From assembly GCA_964423615.1 (NCBI GenBank), contig CAYRFQ010000056.1, positions 1 to 45,145 on the forward strand: a stretch of DNA of 45,145 nucleotides. The letters run 5' to 3'. This DNA is from CAYRFQ01 sp964423615. Its GTDB lineage: Bacteria > Planctomycetota > Planctomycetia > Gemmatales > Gemmataceae. The notes beneath the pieces were generated by a model. It saw only the letters and a list, made by a program, of their open reading frames with translations, did no database searches and was not told where the DNA came from. The translations under genes were made by a program, and so were the position numbers. Shown here in pieces: positions 9,225-18,434 of the stretch. Within the stretch, counting starts at the first letter, position 1. The number at the start of each line of letters is the position of its first letter.

Positions 9225-11030
9225 TCACTTCGACTTGCCAGGTAACCCAAATGAAATGACTTCGCCGGTATATTTTTTTGGGAAATAGGCTTCTCGTGGA
9301 TCGAAGGGAGAAAATAGCAAGTTGCCGGTTCCTACATAAACGTGGCCTCGAGAAACGACCGGCCCGCACCAAGCGGGACCAAGCTTAATCTCTTTGAGCA
9401 CTTTGCCGTTCTTCGTGTCGAGGGCCACAAGTTTGTTGCTCACTGTCGTAGTGAAGTACAGCACTCCGTTGGCAATCGCAACTCCCGAAGCTACGGGGTC
9501 ACCGACGTTTGTGAAAGCGGGGTTCTTGGGCGTTCCGCCAACGGCCTTGACTTTGGGTCGTTCGTGTCGCCAGTTTTCGCGTTGTGTGTCCAAGCTGAGC
9601 GAGACCACTCGTCCTCCTGTTGGTGGGATCAGATTTTTGCTCGAATCGATATTGGCGGCTAACCCAAGGATGTCCGTTCCGTTTGTGTAGATTGCCTTTC
9701 CGTCCGTCGCACAACCGGTTTGCAAACCGCCCATTACGCTGGGTAAAGCGAGCGTTCGGGGGTTCACGTTTTTGACCGGGCGATTCGGAGAGCCTGTGTA
9801 GGGGGGCGTGTGGTATAAAATTTCCCCAGTCAAAGCATCGATGACGTAGAACACCCCGTTTTTGCAACCAACCCCGACGACCAAACGTCGTCGGTCTTTC
9901 CACATGATCCAGTACGGCTTGGGCGTGTCACCGATGGACTGATCTTTATAGAGTCCGGTTTTCGGATCGTACCCTCGCAGTGAGTAATTCCAAACGTCGC
10001 CAGGGTTCACTTGGGTAACCCACTTTTCCTTGCCCGTGTGGACGTCCACGGCGATCACTGCGCAGGAGTGCTTTGTGTAGAGTTTTGGGTTGTCCTTGGT
10101 GGGTTGTCGCGGCGAGTTGTGACAATCGGTTCCAAAGAAAATCATACGAGTGGTCGGTTCGTAGGAGGGAGTCGACCACACCGAACTCGTCGATGGCCCG
10201 TACTTGAAAACGTGTGTTCCGTAGGCGTCCTTGATCTTGACCGGAGGATTGAGTTTCTTGGGTTCGGGTCCGACGTCGTACTTCCACACGACCTTTCCGG
10301 TCTCGGGGTCCAAAGCCGCGACGAAACCTCGTCCCGTGCAACAATCATGGGCGGGATTCGCTCCGACGCCGTGTTCGAATCCACCACCAGCGACGATCAA
10401 CTTACCTTCGGCTAGAATCGGGGCGGAGAAAATGCAGTTGGAGTCGTGAGCGCCCGGGAACGGCATGGCTCGTGTGTCGACCCGCCAACGTTCCTTACCA
10501 GTTTTCTCGTCGAGGGCATAAATCCGACCACCAATGTCGCCGATGAAGACGGTGCGATTGGTGACCAAGGGAGCATTCATGAAACCCGCCGGGGGGAGTC
10601 CAAATCCGCTACGCGATTTCACTTTTCGCGGTGGTGTGTTGTAAGACCACATCATCGTACCGTCTGGTTTCAATTTGTAGACGGTCGGGAATGTCGCCGT
10701 TCCGAAGTAGACTGAGCCTCCAACGGCCACGAGCGAGTTGACGATTCCGATAGTCTTATTCGAACCAGTGGCGGGGAAACGCCACTTTTCCACGAGTTTG
10801 CCGACATTCTTTGGACCAAGCGTTTTCTCACCGGTGTTGTGCCGAGTCCCGGCGAGGTCGCGGTTGTAAGTTGGCCAGTCATTCGGATCGGTAAAGACGT
10901 GGATTCGCTTGGCCGATTGGTCGTGATTTTTGTCCGACTCGAAAGTGTTTCCGTGGGTGCGGAGGAGCACTACCAAGGAAGACGTCCCGAAGAGGACGAG
11001 ACCGGCGGCGAGCAGACTGTGGTGGCGCAT
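9225..11030 (-). CDS. PQQ-type beta-propeller quinoprotein, PVA-dehydrogenase-like
   Basis: A 601-residue exported protein with an N-terminal hydrophobic segment (LLAAGLVLFGTSSLVVLL). The body is built from PQQ-propeller blades (ALDEKTGKERWRVD, ALDPETGKVVWKYD, AVDVHTGKEKWVTQV, VIDALTGEILYHTP, ALDTKNGKVLKEI). An adjacent Cys pair in HDCCTGRGFV recalls the vicinal cysteines of quinoprotein alcohol dehydrogenases and the CC motif of polyvinyl-alcohol dehydrogenases. WPTYNRDLAGTRHN near the mature N-terminus is also typical. It may oxidise an alcohol using PQQ in the periplasm, but cofactor binding is inferred. A haem c motif (CxxCH) was not seen, so electrons would go to a separate acceptor. The start at 11030 follows GAGGAAG. 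Confidence 0.85.
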   Translation of the reverse strand: MRHHSLLAAGLVLFGTSSLVVLLRTHGNTFESDKNHDQSAKRIHVFTDPNDWPTYNRDLAGTRHNTGEKTLGPKNVGKLVEKWRFPATGSNKTIGIVNSLVAVGGSVYFGTATFPTVYKLKPDGTMMWSYNTPPRKVKSRSGFGLPPAGFMNAPLVTNRTVFIGDIGGRIYALDEKTGKERWRVDTRAMPFPGAHDSNCIFSAPILAEGKLIVAGGGFEHGVGANPAHDCCTGRGFVAALDPETGKVVWKYDVGPEPKKLNPPVKIKDAYGTHVFKYGPSTSSVWSTPSYEPTTRMIFFGTDCHNSPRQPTKDNPKLYTKHSCAVIAVDVHTGKEKWVTQVNPGDVWNYSLRGYDPKTGLYKDQSIGDTPKPYWIMWKDRRRLVVGVGCKNGVFYVIDALTGEILYHTPPYTGSPNRPVKNVNPRTLALPSVMGGLQTGCATDGKAIYTNGTDILGLAANIDSSKNLIPPTGGRVVSLSLDTQRENWRHERPKVKAVGGTPKNPAFTNVGDPVASGVAIANGVLYFTTTVSNKLVALDTKNGKVLKEIKLGPAWCGPVVSRGHVYVGTGNLLFSPFDPREAYFPKKYTGEVISFGLPGKSK

Positions 11031-11379
11031 TGGCTTCCTCGAACGATAACGGATGAGCCGCTGTCAGTGTTGGAAGAGAAACTTCCGATGGCTGTCAGGA
11101 TGGCCTGTTGTGAAGGGCTGCTGATGTTCTATGAGTTGGTAACTACCCCGTCTCGATCGGCAAGTTTCGACGAAACTTGTATGGTCGTGGGTAATGCCGC
11201 TGTTGGGAGGGAAGGGTTGGCTTGGCGATGATGTGAGTTTGGAAGTCGTGGAGTTGAATTGGAGAGTGGGTTTATTGGGATTGGTGGCGAAGGAGGGTCT
11301 GATGTTGCTTTCTTGCTTGGCTCGCTTCGGCTACCACTGAATGGTCGTTTTTCGGGTGGGCTTGTGTGTGAGGGATTGG

Positions 11380-11413
11380 GCGGGCACACCCTTTCGATTC
11401 GTGGTGTGCCCGC
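11380..11413 (-). terminator. Hairpin downstream of the small lipoprotein gene
   Basis: An 11-bp perfect stem, GCGGGCACACC at 11380-11390 and GGTGTGCCCGC at 11403-11413, sits 61 bases past the stop of the leftward lipoprotein gene. It has no T-tract in that direction. The same GGCACACC core occurs in the hairpins at 136-168 and, in a similar form, at 43267-43283. The rest of 11031-11473 shows no credible gene. Confidence 0.45.
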
Positions 11414-11473
11414 GGTCGCAGCTGTTTGTCTCTGCTGAGAGCTTACTTTGATTGTCGAGTTCTGTTGGAGGCC

Positions 11474-11806
11474 TTAATTCAGAGGCGGAATTCCAGGAGC
11501 CGGACCGAATCCACCTCCGGGACCGGGCACTCCTCCAGGACCGAACCCACCGCCAGGCGCAAACCCTCCACCGATTGGCAAGCGAGCTCTCGCTCGTTCC
11601 CGCTCCTGGGCGGCTTTGAGGCTTTCTACTTCATTGGCCAATGGGAACGGCGGTGTTTGGGGGATGGCTTGCGGAAAGTGGTCCAAGTAGCGTGGGGTAG
11701 GCAACGTTAGCCCTGTTCGAGGCTCATACGTTTGGCAACCGGTAGCCAGACTCACCGCGCAAGCCACGGCAAGAATTCCCAATGTCGATTTCCACTGATT
11801 GCGCAT
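11474..11806 (-). CDS. Small Gly/Pro-rich lipoprotein
   Basis: A 110-residue protein. The signal sequence MRNQWKSTLGILAVACAVSL ends in LATGC, a lipobox with the lipidated Cys near residue 24. The mature part starts QTYEPRTGLTLPTPRYLDHF and ends in a Gly/Pro/Phe repeat tract (PGGGFGPGGVPGPGGGFGPA). It is probably anchored in the outer or cytoplasmic membrane. Short lipoproteins of this make-up are frequent in planctomycetes; function unknown. GGAAGGAG before the ATG supports the start. Confidence 0.85.
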   Translation of the reverse strand: MRNQWKSTLGILAVACAVSLATGCQTYEPRTGLTLPTPRYLDHFPQAIPQTPPFPLANEVESLKAAQERERARARLPIGGGFAPGGGFGPGGVPGPGGGFGPAPGIPPLN

Positions 11807-12037
11807 TGTCGCTTCTCCTTCCGACCGGCCTTGGCCAATCCGACAAGCTATCTCCTCGACGCGAGCCTCGAATGGTCGCGTTTCGATTCTTCCGAGAAAA
11901 GAGATCTTTCCCTTGCATTATCGGTCTATCAGGGGGTAAGAATTTACTGGATTTAACGATTGCAGGTATTGCACAACGATGGGAACGGCCCGGTAACGCT
12001 CAAGTCTCGAATTCTCCCATTTCAGCCTCTCGGGAAC

Positions 12038-12784
12038 ATGACAAAGCCGACGAAAAACAGCCCTGCCCTTGTCTACCGGTGGGATGCTTCTGAAAATCCA
12101 CTTCCAATCAAACCCATCCGTGGCTTCAACGAAGAAGTGTACCCCTTTTCTTCGGCTCCCCCGTGGATCTCGACCGGTGAGCACGGTTGTCCTTTCGACT
12201 ACAGTTCTCATGTCCGTCGATTGTGTGTGGACGTTGTGGACCGGTGTGATGAGTTTTCCCACATCGACATGCGACACATCCTCGTTGGAGTCACCCAAGC
12301 CCGAAACAATAACGTCCACGGACTGCAGGCTCGAGTGACGCCGATGCGTTTTCCAGGCGGGAGTCTCACCCAACGCAACGAAGGTGTTACATATCGCGTT
12401 CAGAGATATACGTTCGAGGACACGGAGTTCTATTACCTCATGACGTTTTGCTTGCCTCGATACGCCAACCAAGATTTCGACAATAAACTGATCACGGTCT
12501 TCCATGAGCTTTATCACATTGGTCCGGAGTTCGATGGCGACCTCCGCCGCCACGAGGGCCAATGCGAAATTCACGGAGACAGTCAGAAGGAATATGACGA
12601 ACAAATGGCCGCGCTGGCTCGTGAGTATCTTTCGTCCAATCCGGATCCTGACTTACTCGCTTTCCTGCGGCTCAATTTTTCGCAATTGGAAGAACGTCAC
12701 GAAAACGTCGTGGGTGTGGTCGTGCCTCGCCCCCAAATCATTCCGATCGTTGAACAAAGTGAAAAGGAAATGGCTGGTGAGTGA
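12038..12784 (+). CDS. Putative zinc metallopeptidase (HELYH)
   Basis: A 248-residue protein of unknown role. The sequence TVFHELYHIGPEFDGDLRRH carries a classic HExxH zinc motif (HELYH), and a further His/Glu pair (RRHEGQCEIHG) could supply the third ligand. The N-terminal part (HVRRLCVDVVDRCDEFSHID, then MRHILVGVTQARNNNVHGLQ) resembles the fold of bacterial putative metallopeptidases that keep a structural domain before the zinc helix. There is no signal peptide, so it is likely cytoplasmic. The start at 12038 is the first ATG; TTG at 11960 would add 26 residues. It lies upstream of dnaG, separated by a promoter, so it is probably not part of that operon. Confidence 0.75.
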   Translation: MTKPTKNSPALVYRWDASENPLPIKPIRGFNEEVYPFSSAPPWISTGEHGCPFDYSSHVRRLCVDVVDRCDEFSHIDMRHILVGVTQARNNNVHGLQARVTPMRFPGGSLTQRNEGVTYRVQRYTFEDTEFYYLMTFCLPRYANQDFDNKLITVFHELYHIGPEFDGDLRRHEGQCEIHGDSQKEYDEQMAALAREYLSSNPDPDLLAFLRLNFSQLEERHENVVGVVVPRPQIIPIVEQSEKEMAGE

Positions 12785-12817
12785 GTTTTGAGAACTTTCG
12801 CTGCTTTTCTCTTCGCC

Positions 12818-12846
12818 TTGTCTCGTTTTTTTCGCGCCGCTATAAT
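12818..12846 (+). promoter_or_regulatory. Candidate sigma-70 promoter for the dnaG-rpoD operon
   Basis: TTGTCT at 12818, 17 bases of spacer and a perfect TATAAT at 12841 match the housekeeping consensus. Transcription would begin near 12853, leaving a leader of roughly 490 bases before dnaG. That leader (12853-13341) contains no convincing gene; a small GAGCG/CGCTC hairpin lies near 12960-12980. Confidence 0.55.
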
Positions 12847-13341
12847 TCCTCAAAGCTTGAGCCAACATCCTTGCACTAACCAATTTCGCCTTCTTCACTT
12901 ACGTCAACATTAATGCTCGAGATAGGCCTTGGGGCGTATTGAACTGTTGGAGAGGAAAACGAGCGGAAAATTCGCTCATTCGTGTATCGGACTCGCCACC
13001 AGTTGTACGGACAGTTTGGGTGGATAAGATCTTTGGCTTTTGTCAGCATCACTTGGATTGAGATTTATCAGGAAAACGAGAAAATCGCTTTTTGGACACC
13101 CTGCTCGATTGCAATGAACCTAGAATCACCATGAGTTGGTAACTCAACAAAACGAACTGGCTCACTCACCGAACAAATACGACCGCCACAAAAGGAAGGA
13201 TCGAGTAAGGCGTGAGCCCGAGAGTGGATCGGATTCGATGCCGACTAGCCCCTTGCTATGCCGACTGTGACTTGCACGACAGGAAGGCGCAGAAGGGTGT
13301 TAGTTGCCAACCTACCAACACGCCCAATTTCAGGTGTTCTC

Positions 13342-15288
13342 TTGACGAACGATTGGTCAGACGCGATTGCCCAAGTCAAGGCAGCCAACGACATTGTGGA
13401 TGTCATTGGAGGGTATCTTGTGCTGCATCCCAACGGGCCGCGTTTCAAGGGGCTTTGTCCATTCCACGACGATAGCCATCCCTCCATGCAGGTTGATCCC
13501 GAGTATCAGAATTTTCGATGCTGGGCTTGTGGGAAAAGCGGTGATGTTTTCACCTTTGTTCAGGAGTTCGATCGTGTCAGTTTTCCCGAAGCTCTAGAAC
13601 TGTTGGCCCAGCGGGCCGGAATCTCTTTAGAAAAAAATGGTCCGACTCAGCAAAATCGTGGCCGCGCCGTTATGCTTACAGTGGTTAGTTGGTCTGATGA
13701 ACAATTCCAAAAATGTTTGTTGGATTCTCCTCTCGCCGAACGAGCTCGAGTTTATCTTGGACAACGACGTCTCGCCGGAGGAACGATCAGGGAGTTCGGT
13801 TTGGGGTATGCACCGGTGTCGTATGATTGGCTTGTGAACCGAGCCCGAGAAGATCAAATTTCGCTGGAAGCATTGGAAGAGGTTGGCGTGGTCGCGCGGA
13901 GTCAAAAGACTGGCGAATACTATGACCGATTTCGTGATCGGGTGATGTTTCCGATCCGAAACATGCAGGGCAAGACGGTCGGCTTCGGTGGTCGGATTCT
14001 GCCAGACTCTTCGTTACCCAAACCCGGACCGAAATACTACAACTCGTGCGAAACGCCGTTGTTTAACAAGAGCGAGTTGCTCTATGGCATCGACCGGGCA
14101 CGTCGAGCGGCTACCGACGAAGGCGTCTTGGTCGTCATGGAAGGCTATACTGATGTCTTGATGGCACAGCAATTGGGAATCCATAATGTCGTCGCGACGA
14201 TGGGCACGGCTTTGAATGAAAGACACGTCAACCAACTCAAACGGGTGGCTTCTCGGGTGGTGTTAGTGTTCGATGGCGACGCGGGTGGAACGACGGGAGT
14301 CGACCGAGCTCTTGAGTTGTTCGTCCGTCAGGATCTTTCGTTGGACATCGCCACCTTGCCCGAAGGAATGGATCCGTACGACTTCCTTGTCGAATACGGA
14401 GTAGATGCGCTCAGATCGGTCTTGACGAATGCCCAAGATGTGCTGGAATTTAAATTAGAGCAATGGGTTACGCAAGACTCCCACCAAAGCGTGGAGACCC
14501 AAAGGCGAACGATTGACTCCATCCTCGCAATCTTGGCCCTTGGTTCGGACTTACCCAGACAAGCCGACCAACTCAAGCGAGAGCTCATCGTCACTCGCAT
14601 TGCCCAAAAATTTGGTACCAAGGAAGAAACGATTTGGGCCAGGTTGGCGGAGATCAAGGCTAGCCAAAAAAGAGATCACAAGCGCAAAGAACTACGACGA
14701 CAGCCCTACAACGTTGGATCTGACCGGGAACCTCAAGAAGTCATAACGAAAAGACATCACCCCGAGAGGACGTCCTCGATCCAAAGCACGCCAGTAGTCA
14801 AGGACCAATCAACCGGTTCGAATGATTCGAAGACTTCTCGACTTGGAAGTCCCAGTGGGTCAGAACTACCAGTACCGCGGAAGCCAGCCCTGCCGCACGA
14901 ACGCGAATTGTTGGAAGTCTTGTTGGCGGAACCAAAATTGGTCGTTATGGCAGCGAAAGAAATCGAACTCGAGCATATTGAACATCCAGGCCTTCGATGC
15001 CTTCTCGAAGGATTGTTCCGATTGCAGGCTGAAGGACAATCGCCAACACTCGATATGCTCCGCGCTCGAATCGACAACAAACCATTGCTCGACGCTGCAA
15101 ACGGACTACAACAAACAGGACAGGAAAATCAGAATCGAGTTGGGTGGTTGCAAGAGATTCTGAGTCGTTTTCGCACTCGCCAAGAAGATTTACGCAAGGA
15201 ACAACTGCAGAGTCAAATTCATTCTACGGACGACCAACAGGCGGCTTTGGAATTGTTACGGAAACTCCAGAATCGTTTGGATGGTTGA
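13342..15288 (+). CDS. dnaG: DNA primase
   Basis: The primase makes RNA primers for DNA replication. The N-terminal CHC2 zinc finger is clear (CPFHDDSHPSMQV, then FRCWACGKSGDVF). The primase core follows, with TOPRIM residues in VVMEGYTDVLMA (catalytic Glu near 267) and VFDGDAGG near 310-317. The C-terminal part is less conserved and would contact the helicase. From TTG at 13342 the product is 648 residues, and the conserved DIVDVI falls near residue 17, as in E. coli DnaG. AGGTG lies six bases upstream. An ATG at 13258 would add 28 residues without family resemblance and has no ribosome site; automatic annotation may choose it. The gene is followed by rpoD, the classic macromolecular-synthesis order. 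Confidence 0.95.
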   Translation: MTNDWSDAIAQVKAANDIVDVIGGYLVLHPNGPRFKGLCPFHDDSHPSMQVDPEYQNFRCWACGKSGDVFTFVQEFDRVSFPEALELLAQRAGISLEKNGPTQQNRGRAVMLTVVSWSDEQFQKCLLDSPLAERARVYLGQRRLAGGTIREFGLGYAPVSYDWLVNRAREDQISLEALEEVGVVARSQKTGEYYDRFRDRVMFPIRNMQGKTVGFGGRILPDSSLPKPGPKYYNSCETPLFNKSELLYGIDRARRAATDEGVLVVMEGYTDVLMAQQLGIHNVVATMGTALNERHVNQLKRVASRVVLVFDGDAGGTTGVDRALELFVRQDLSLDIATLPEGMDPYDFLVEYGVDALRSVLTNAQDVLEFKLEQWVTQDSHQSVETQRRTIDSILAILALGSDLPRQADQLKRELIVTRIAQKFGTKEETIWARLAEIKASQKRDHKRKELRRQPYNVGSDREPQEVITKRHHPERTSSIQSTPVVKDQSTGSNDSKTSRLGSPSGSELPVPRKPALPHERELLEVLLAEPKLVVMAAKEIELEHIEHPGLRCLLEGLFRLQAEGQSPTLDMLRARIDNKPLLDAANGLQQTGQENQNRVGWLQEILSRFRTRQEDLRKEQLQSQIHSTDDQQAALELLRKLQNRLDG

Positions 15289-15765
15289 AGTTGTTCCAAT
15301 GATGGTGAGCATGGTTCGAATGCTAACGACCCCGAACCCTCCGATAGCAAGCACATAGAACTCCATCGAGTACGGTGATGTCCCTTTGTCGGCTCACAAG
15401 TAACGTGGCAGAGATTAAGTGCAGAAGAGATAGTCTAAACTTCTACGGTTTCCGAACAAATATTGTTTACTGTTGCAGTAACGATTTTTCGGAAACGTCC
15501 ACAGGGAGAACGGTGATTTCGCGTTCACGACTTTGATTCGTTTGGACTAGAAGATTTCGGGCCCTGGCCCAAAACTCGATCAGGAAGAATGCTGGAGATT
15601 CCCAGCACGCCGGGCAAATCAAATTCGATAGCCGAACGCAGGTCGTCACAGTCCAAGGCAACAAGGACCGTGTCGAAACGGACCAGATCGATCAAACAAC
15701 GGTGACCCAGAAATCCCAGATTCTTCTGCCAGGCAGGACCAATGGCCTGACTCGAGGAACATAGA
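15289..15765 (+). other. Intergenic region between dnaG and rpoD
   Basis: Of these 477 bases, both strands have short open stretches after about 15470, none with a start, ribosome site and family likeness together. A small hairpin, TTACTG/CAGTAA, lies at 15467-15481. It may hold an rpoD promoter, but no clear -35/-10 pair was chosen. Confidence 0.5.
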
Positions 15766-17457
15766 ATGACTGAAATTACCACGGGGGTTTTGATGGACGT
15801 TAAAACAGACGAAGGTCTGAAGGCTCTCATCGAGCAGGGCAAGACCAAAGGATATTTGACTTACGACCAAGTCAATGACTTCTTGCCCGACGAAGCCGTC
15901 AATCCCGAAAAGCTGGACCAGCTGCTCATGGTCTTGGAGGATCATGAGATTCAGCTCATTGACGAATCCGAAGTCGAGGAGCGTGAGCAAGAAGCCAAAA
16001 CGGCAGAGACGGCTCCGGTTGCCGAGAAGGAACCTTCGGTCGAGGAGATTCTCGAGGTCGAAGGGGACGCCCGACGGATCGACGATCCTGTCCGGATGTA
16101 TTTGACCCAGATGGGCGAGATTCCGTTGCTCAACCGCAACCAGGAAATTTCACTCGCCAAGAAGATCGAGGTCACCCGCAAGCGATTCCGGAGAAAAGTT
16201 CTGGAATGCGATTATGCCTTGAGCAACGTCGTCGACACCCTCCGCCGAGTGCACACTGGCGAACTTCCTTTCGACCGGACCATCAAGGTCTCGCTGACGG
16301 AGAACCTCGAAAAAGACAAGATTCTCGCCCGCATGCCCCACAACCTCAAGACGCTCGAACATCTCCTGGCCCAAAACATTGAAGAATTCGAAAGACTTAT
16401 CGATCCTCGGACGGACGACGATGAGTTGCGAAACTCACGAAGGAGTTTGCGGGTTCGTCGTCGCAAGATGGTCACACTCGTCGAAGAGTTGAGCATCCGG
16501 ACCCAAAAAGTCCAGCCATTGATGAAGAAACTCGAGCAAATTTCGCGACGCATGGATGACTTGGAGCGTCAAATCGAGGTTCTCGATGGAAATCGTGTGG
16601 CCAAAGAAGACAGGGCCAATTTGGAGAAAGAACTCCGCGACCTGATGATGATCACACTCGAGGAGCCGTCCTCGCTCCACAAGCGTGTCGAGATCATGAA
16701 AAAGCGATTCACCGAATACGAGCAAGCCAAGCGAGAGCTGTCCGGAGGAAACCTCCGATTGGTTGTTAGCATCGCCAAGAAATACCGTAACCGCGGTCTG
16801 TCGTTCCTTGACTTGATCCAGGAAGGCAACACTGGTTTGATGCGAGCCGTCGATAAGTATGAGTACCGCCGGGGATACAAGTTCAGCACCTACGCAACGT
16901 GGTGGATTCGCCAAGCCATCACTCGAGCGATCGCCGACCAAGCTCGAACGATTCGTATTCCGGTGCACATGATCGAGACGATGAGCAAGTTGCGGAACGT
17001 CACGAAGAAACTTCTGCAACAACTCGGGCGCGAGCCTGCCATCGAAGAAATCGCTGAAGCGGCCAACATTACGGTTGAAGAGACGCGTCGGGTCCTCAAG
17101 ATCAGTCGCCATCCGATCAGCCTGGATCGCCCCGTTGGCGAGAGTGAAGACAGCTTCTTTGGAGAATTCATCGAAGACGATGCGGTCGAGTCCCCTGTGA
17201 GTGCGGCGACCCAAGAAATGCTCAAGGACAAAATCGACCAGGTGCTCAAGACGTTGACGTATCGCGAACGCGAGATCATCAAGTTGAGGTATGGTCTTGG
17301 GGATGGCTACACATACACGCTCGAAGAGGTCGGGCGGATATTTAAGGTGACCCGCGAGAGGGTCAGACAGATCGAAGCTAAGGCGGTTCGGAAACTGCAA
17401 CATCCAGTCCGAAGTCGCCAGCTAGAAGGATTTTTGGATGGGTCGCTTCAACGATAA
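15766..17457 (+). CDS. rpoD: RNA polymerase primary sigma factor RpoD
   Basis: The housekeeping sigma factor, 563 residues. An acidic region 1.1 covers about residues 1-100. Region 1.2 starts at DPVRMYLTQMGEIPLL near 107. A long non-conserved insert runs to about residue 320. Region 2 holds LRLVVSIAKKYRNRGLSFLD, and 2.4 shows GYKFSTYATWWIRQAITRAI. Region 3 includes IRIPVHMIETMSKL. Region 4 ends with the -35-binding helix-turn-helix (TLEEVGRIFKVTRERVRQIE). The first ATG follows GAGGAAC. The gene is co-directional with dnaG upstream and closes with a strong terminator at 17472. Nothing suggests an alternative sigma factor. Confidence 0.97.
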   Translation: MTEITTGVLMDVKTDEGLKALIEQGKTKGYLTYDQVNDFLPDEAVNPEKLDQLLMVLEDHEIQLIDESEVEEREQEAKTAETAPVAEKEPSVEEILEVEGDARRIDDPVRMYLTQMGEIPLLNRNQEISLAKKIEVTRKRFRRKVLECDYALSNVVDTLRRVHTGELPFDRTIKVSLTENLEKDKILARMPHNLKTLEHLLAQNIEEFERLIDPRTDDDELRNSRRSLRVRRRKMVTLVEELSIRTQKVQPLMKKLEQISRRMDDLERQIEVLDGNRVAKEDRANLEKELRDLMMITLEEPSSLHKRVEIMKKRFTEYEQAKRELSGGNLRLVVSIAKKYRNRGLSFLDLIQEGNTGLMRAVDKYEYRRGYKFSTYATWWIRQAITRAIADQARTIRIPVHMIETMSKLRNVTKKLLQQLGREPAIEEIAEAANITVEETRRVLKISRHPISLDRPVGESEDSFFGEFIEDDAVESPVSAATQEMLKDKIDQVLKTLTYREREIIKLRYGLGDGYTYTLEEVGRIFKVTRERVRQIEAKAVRKLQHPVRSRQLEGFLDGSLQR

Positions 17458-17471
17458 CAGATGTTTCATAC

Positions 17472-17507
17472 AACGCCGGTCAACGATTGTTGCCCGGCGT
17501 TTTTTTT
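17472..17507 (+). terminator. Rho-independent terminator of rpoD
   Basis: The stem AACGCCGG (17472-17479) pairs with CCGGCGTT (17494-17501), with an inner CAAC/GTTG pairing. A run of eight T residues (17500-17507) follows. It sits 14 bases past the rpoD stop and 26 bases before the next gene. Confidence 0.9.
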
Positions 17508-17533
17508 CGGACTGCACCAAAGGATGAACAGCG

Positions 17534-18247
17534 ATGTCTACCACTCCCACCACAGCTGATGTTCTCAAAGAAATTCATCGCCTTCGTCGGTTGATTGTGG
17601 ATCTGGAGAAAAAAATTGCCGATGTCCCCCGTCAGACCAAACGACGTGAGAACGACATTGAGTTCCACAACAACGAACTGAATGGGATGCAAGAGACAAT
17701 TAAACAGCTCAAGGTCCAGGCGTCGGAAGGCGAAAAGTCCATCCAATCAATCACCAATCTGATCAAAAAGAAGCGAGGGCAACTTGGGGGCTTGCTTTCC
17801 AAGAAAGAGTTCGATGCCCTCGAGCTAGAAATCTCCCATCTGGAGAAGCAAATCGGAGAACTGGAAGACAAGGTCCTTCCGCTCTACGATGAAATCACCG
17901 AAAAGACGGACACGATCCCTGGCCTCGAAGAAAATCTCCAGGCTGCCAATGCCGAGCTGAAACGGTACCAAGCGGCAAGCCAGGAACAAAACGAGCAGTT
18001 GCGGGCCGAACTGGAGCGTGCCCGAGAGGAACTCAAAGGGACAGAGGCAACACTTCCTTCGGGTGAGTTCCGGCTCATGTACGAAAGATTGATCCGATCC
18101 AAGGGTGAGGATTCCTTCGCTGGGGTCGTGAAACAGAGTTGTCAGGCTTGTTACAACTCCATCACTGCCCAAATGCAGAATGAGTTGCTGCAAGGGAAGT
18201 TGGTGTTTTGTTCCTCGTGTGGGCGTATCATTTACCTGGCGGAGTGA
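17534..18247 (+). CDS. Coiled-coil protein with C4 zinc ribbon (DUF164/CdsZ-like)
   Basis: A 237-residue cytoplasmic protein. Residues about 5-180 are heptad-like and rich in Glu, Lys, Leu and Gln, as expected for a long coiled-coil hairpin. The C-terminus holds CQACYNSI and, 19 residues on, FCSSCGRIIYL, the four-cysteine zinc ribbon of the DUF164 family. Family members are thought to bind nucleic acid or the translation machinery, but the function is not settled. The ATG at 17534 follows an AAAGGATG-type site. It comes directly after the rpoD terminator, so it likely relies on read-through or its own promoter. Confidence 0.9.
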   Translation: MSTTPTTADVLKEIHRLRRLIVDLEKKIADVPRQTKRRENDIEFHNNELNGMQETIKQLKVQASEGEKSIQSITNLIKKKRGQLGGLLSKKEFDALELEISHLEKQIGELEDKVLPLYDEITEKTDTIPGLEENLQAANAELKRYQAASQEQNEQLRAELERAREELKGTEATLPSGEFRLMYERLIRSKGEDSFAGVVKQSCQACYNSITAQMQNELLQGKLVFCSSCGRIIYLAE

Positions 18248-18434
18248 CTTGGCTGTGATGGTCCCAAGTATCGTATCGAGGCGGCTCACTAACCAATCGA
18301 GCTGTTTTAGATTTTGGAATTGTGTTTGAACGCGAAGCGTCTGTAGCTGACAGGCCTGATGACGTTCCGAGAAGGCCAAGGGCTTGCCATCATCAACTCT
18401 GGCGCGATGTCTCCAACAATGGGAAGCCACTTGG

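Noticed and set aside
11918..12604. Leftward open reading opposite the metallopeptidase gene
   Set aside because: It mirrors the third-base pattern of the plus-strand gene and shows no motif, while the plus strand has HELYH and coherent composition.
15525..15848. Leftward reading with protein-like run VLVALDCDDLRSAIEFDLPG
   Set aside because: Its start lies in rpoD, no ribosome site is seen and the plus strand of the same bases also reads protein-like, so it is undecidable.
16435..17403. Long leftward open reading inside rpoD
   Set aside because: It is the antisense of conserved sigma regions 1.2-4; rpoD accounts for the stretch fully.
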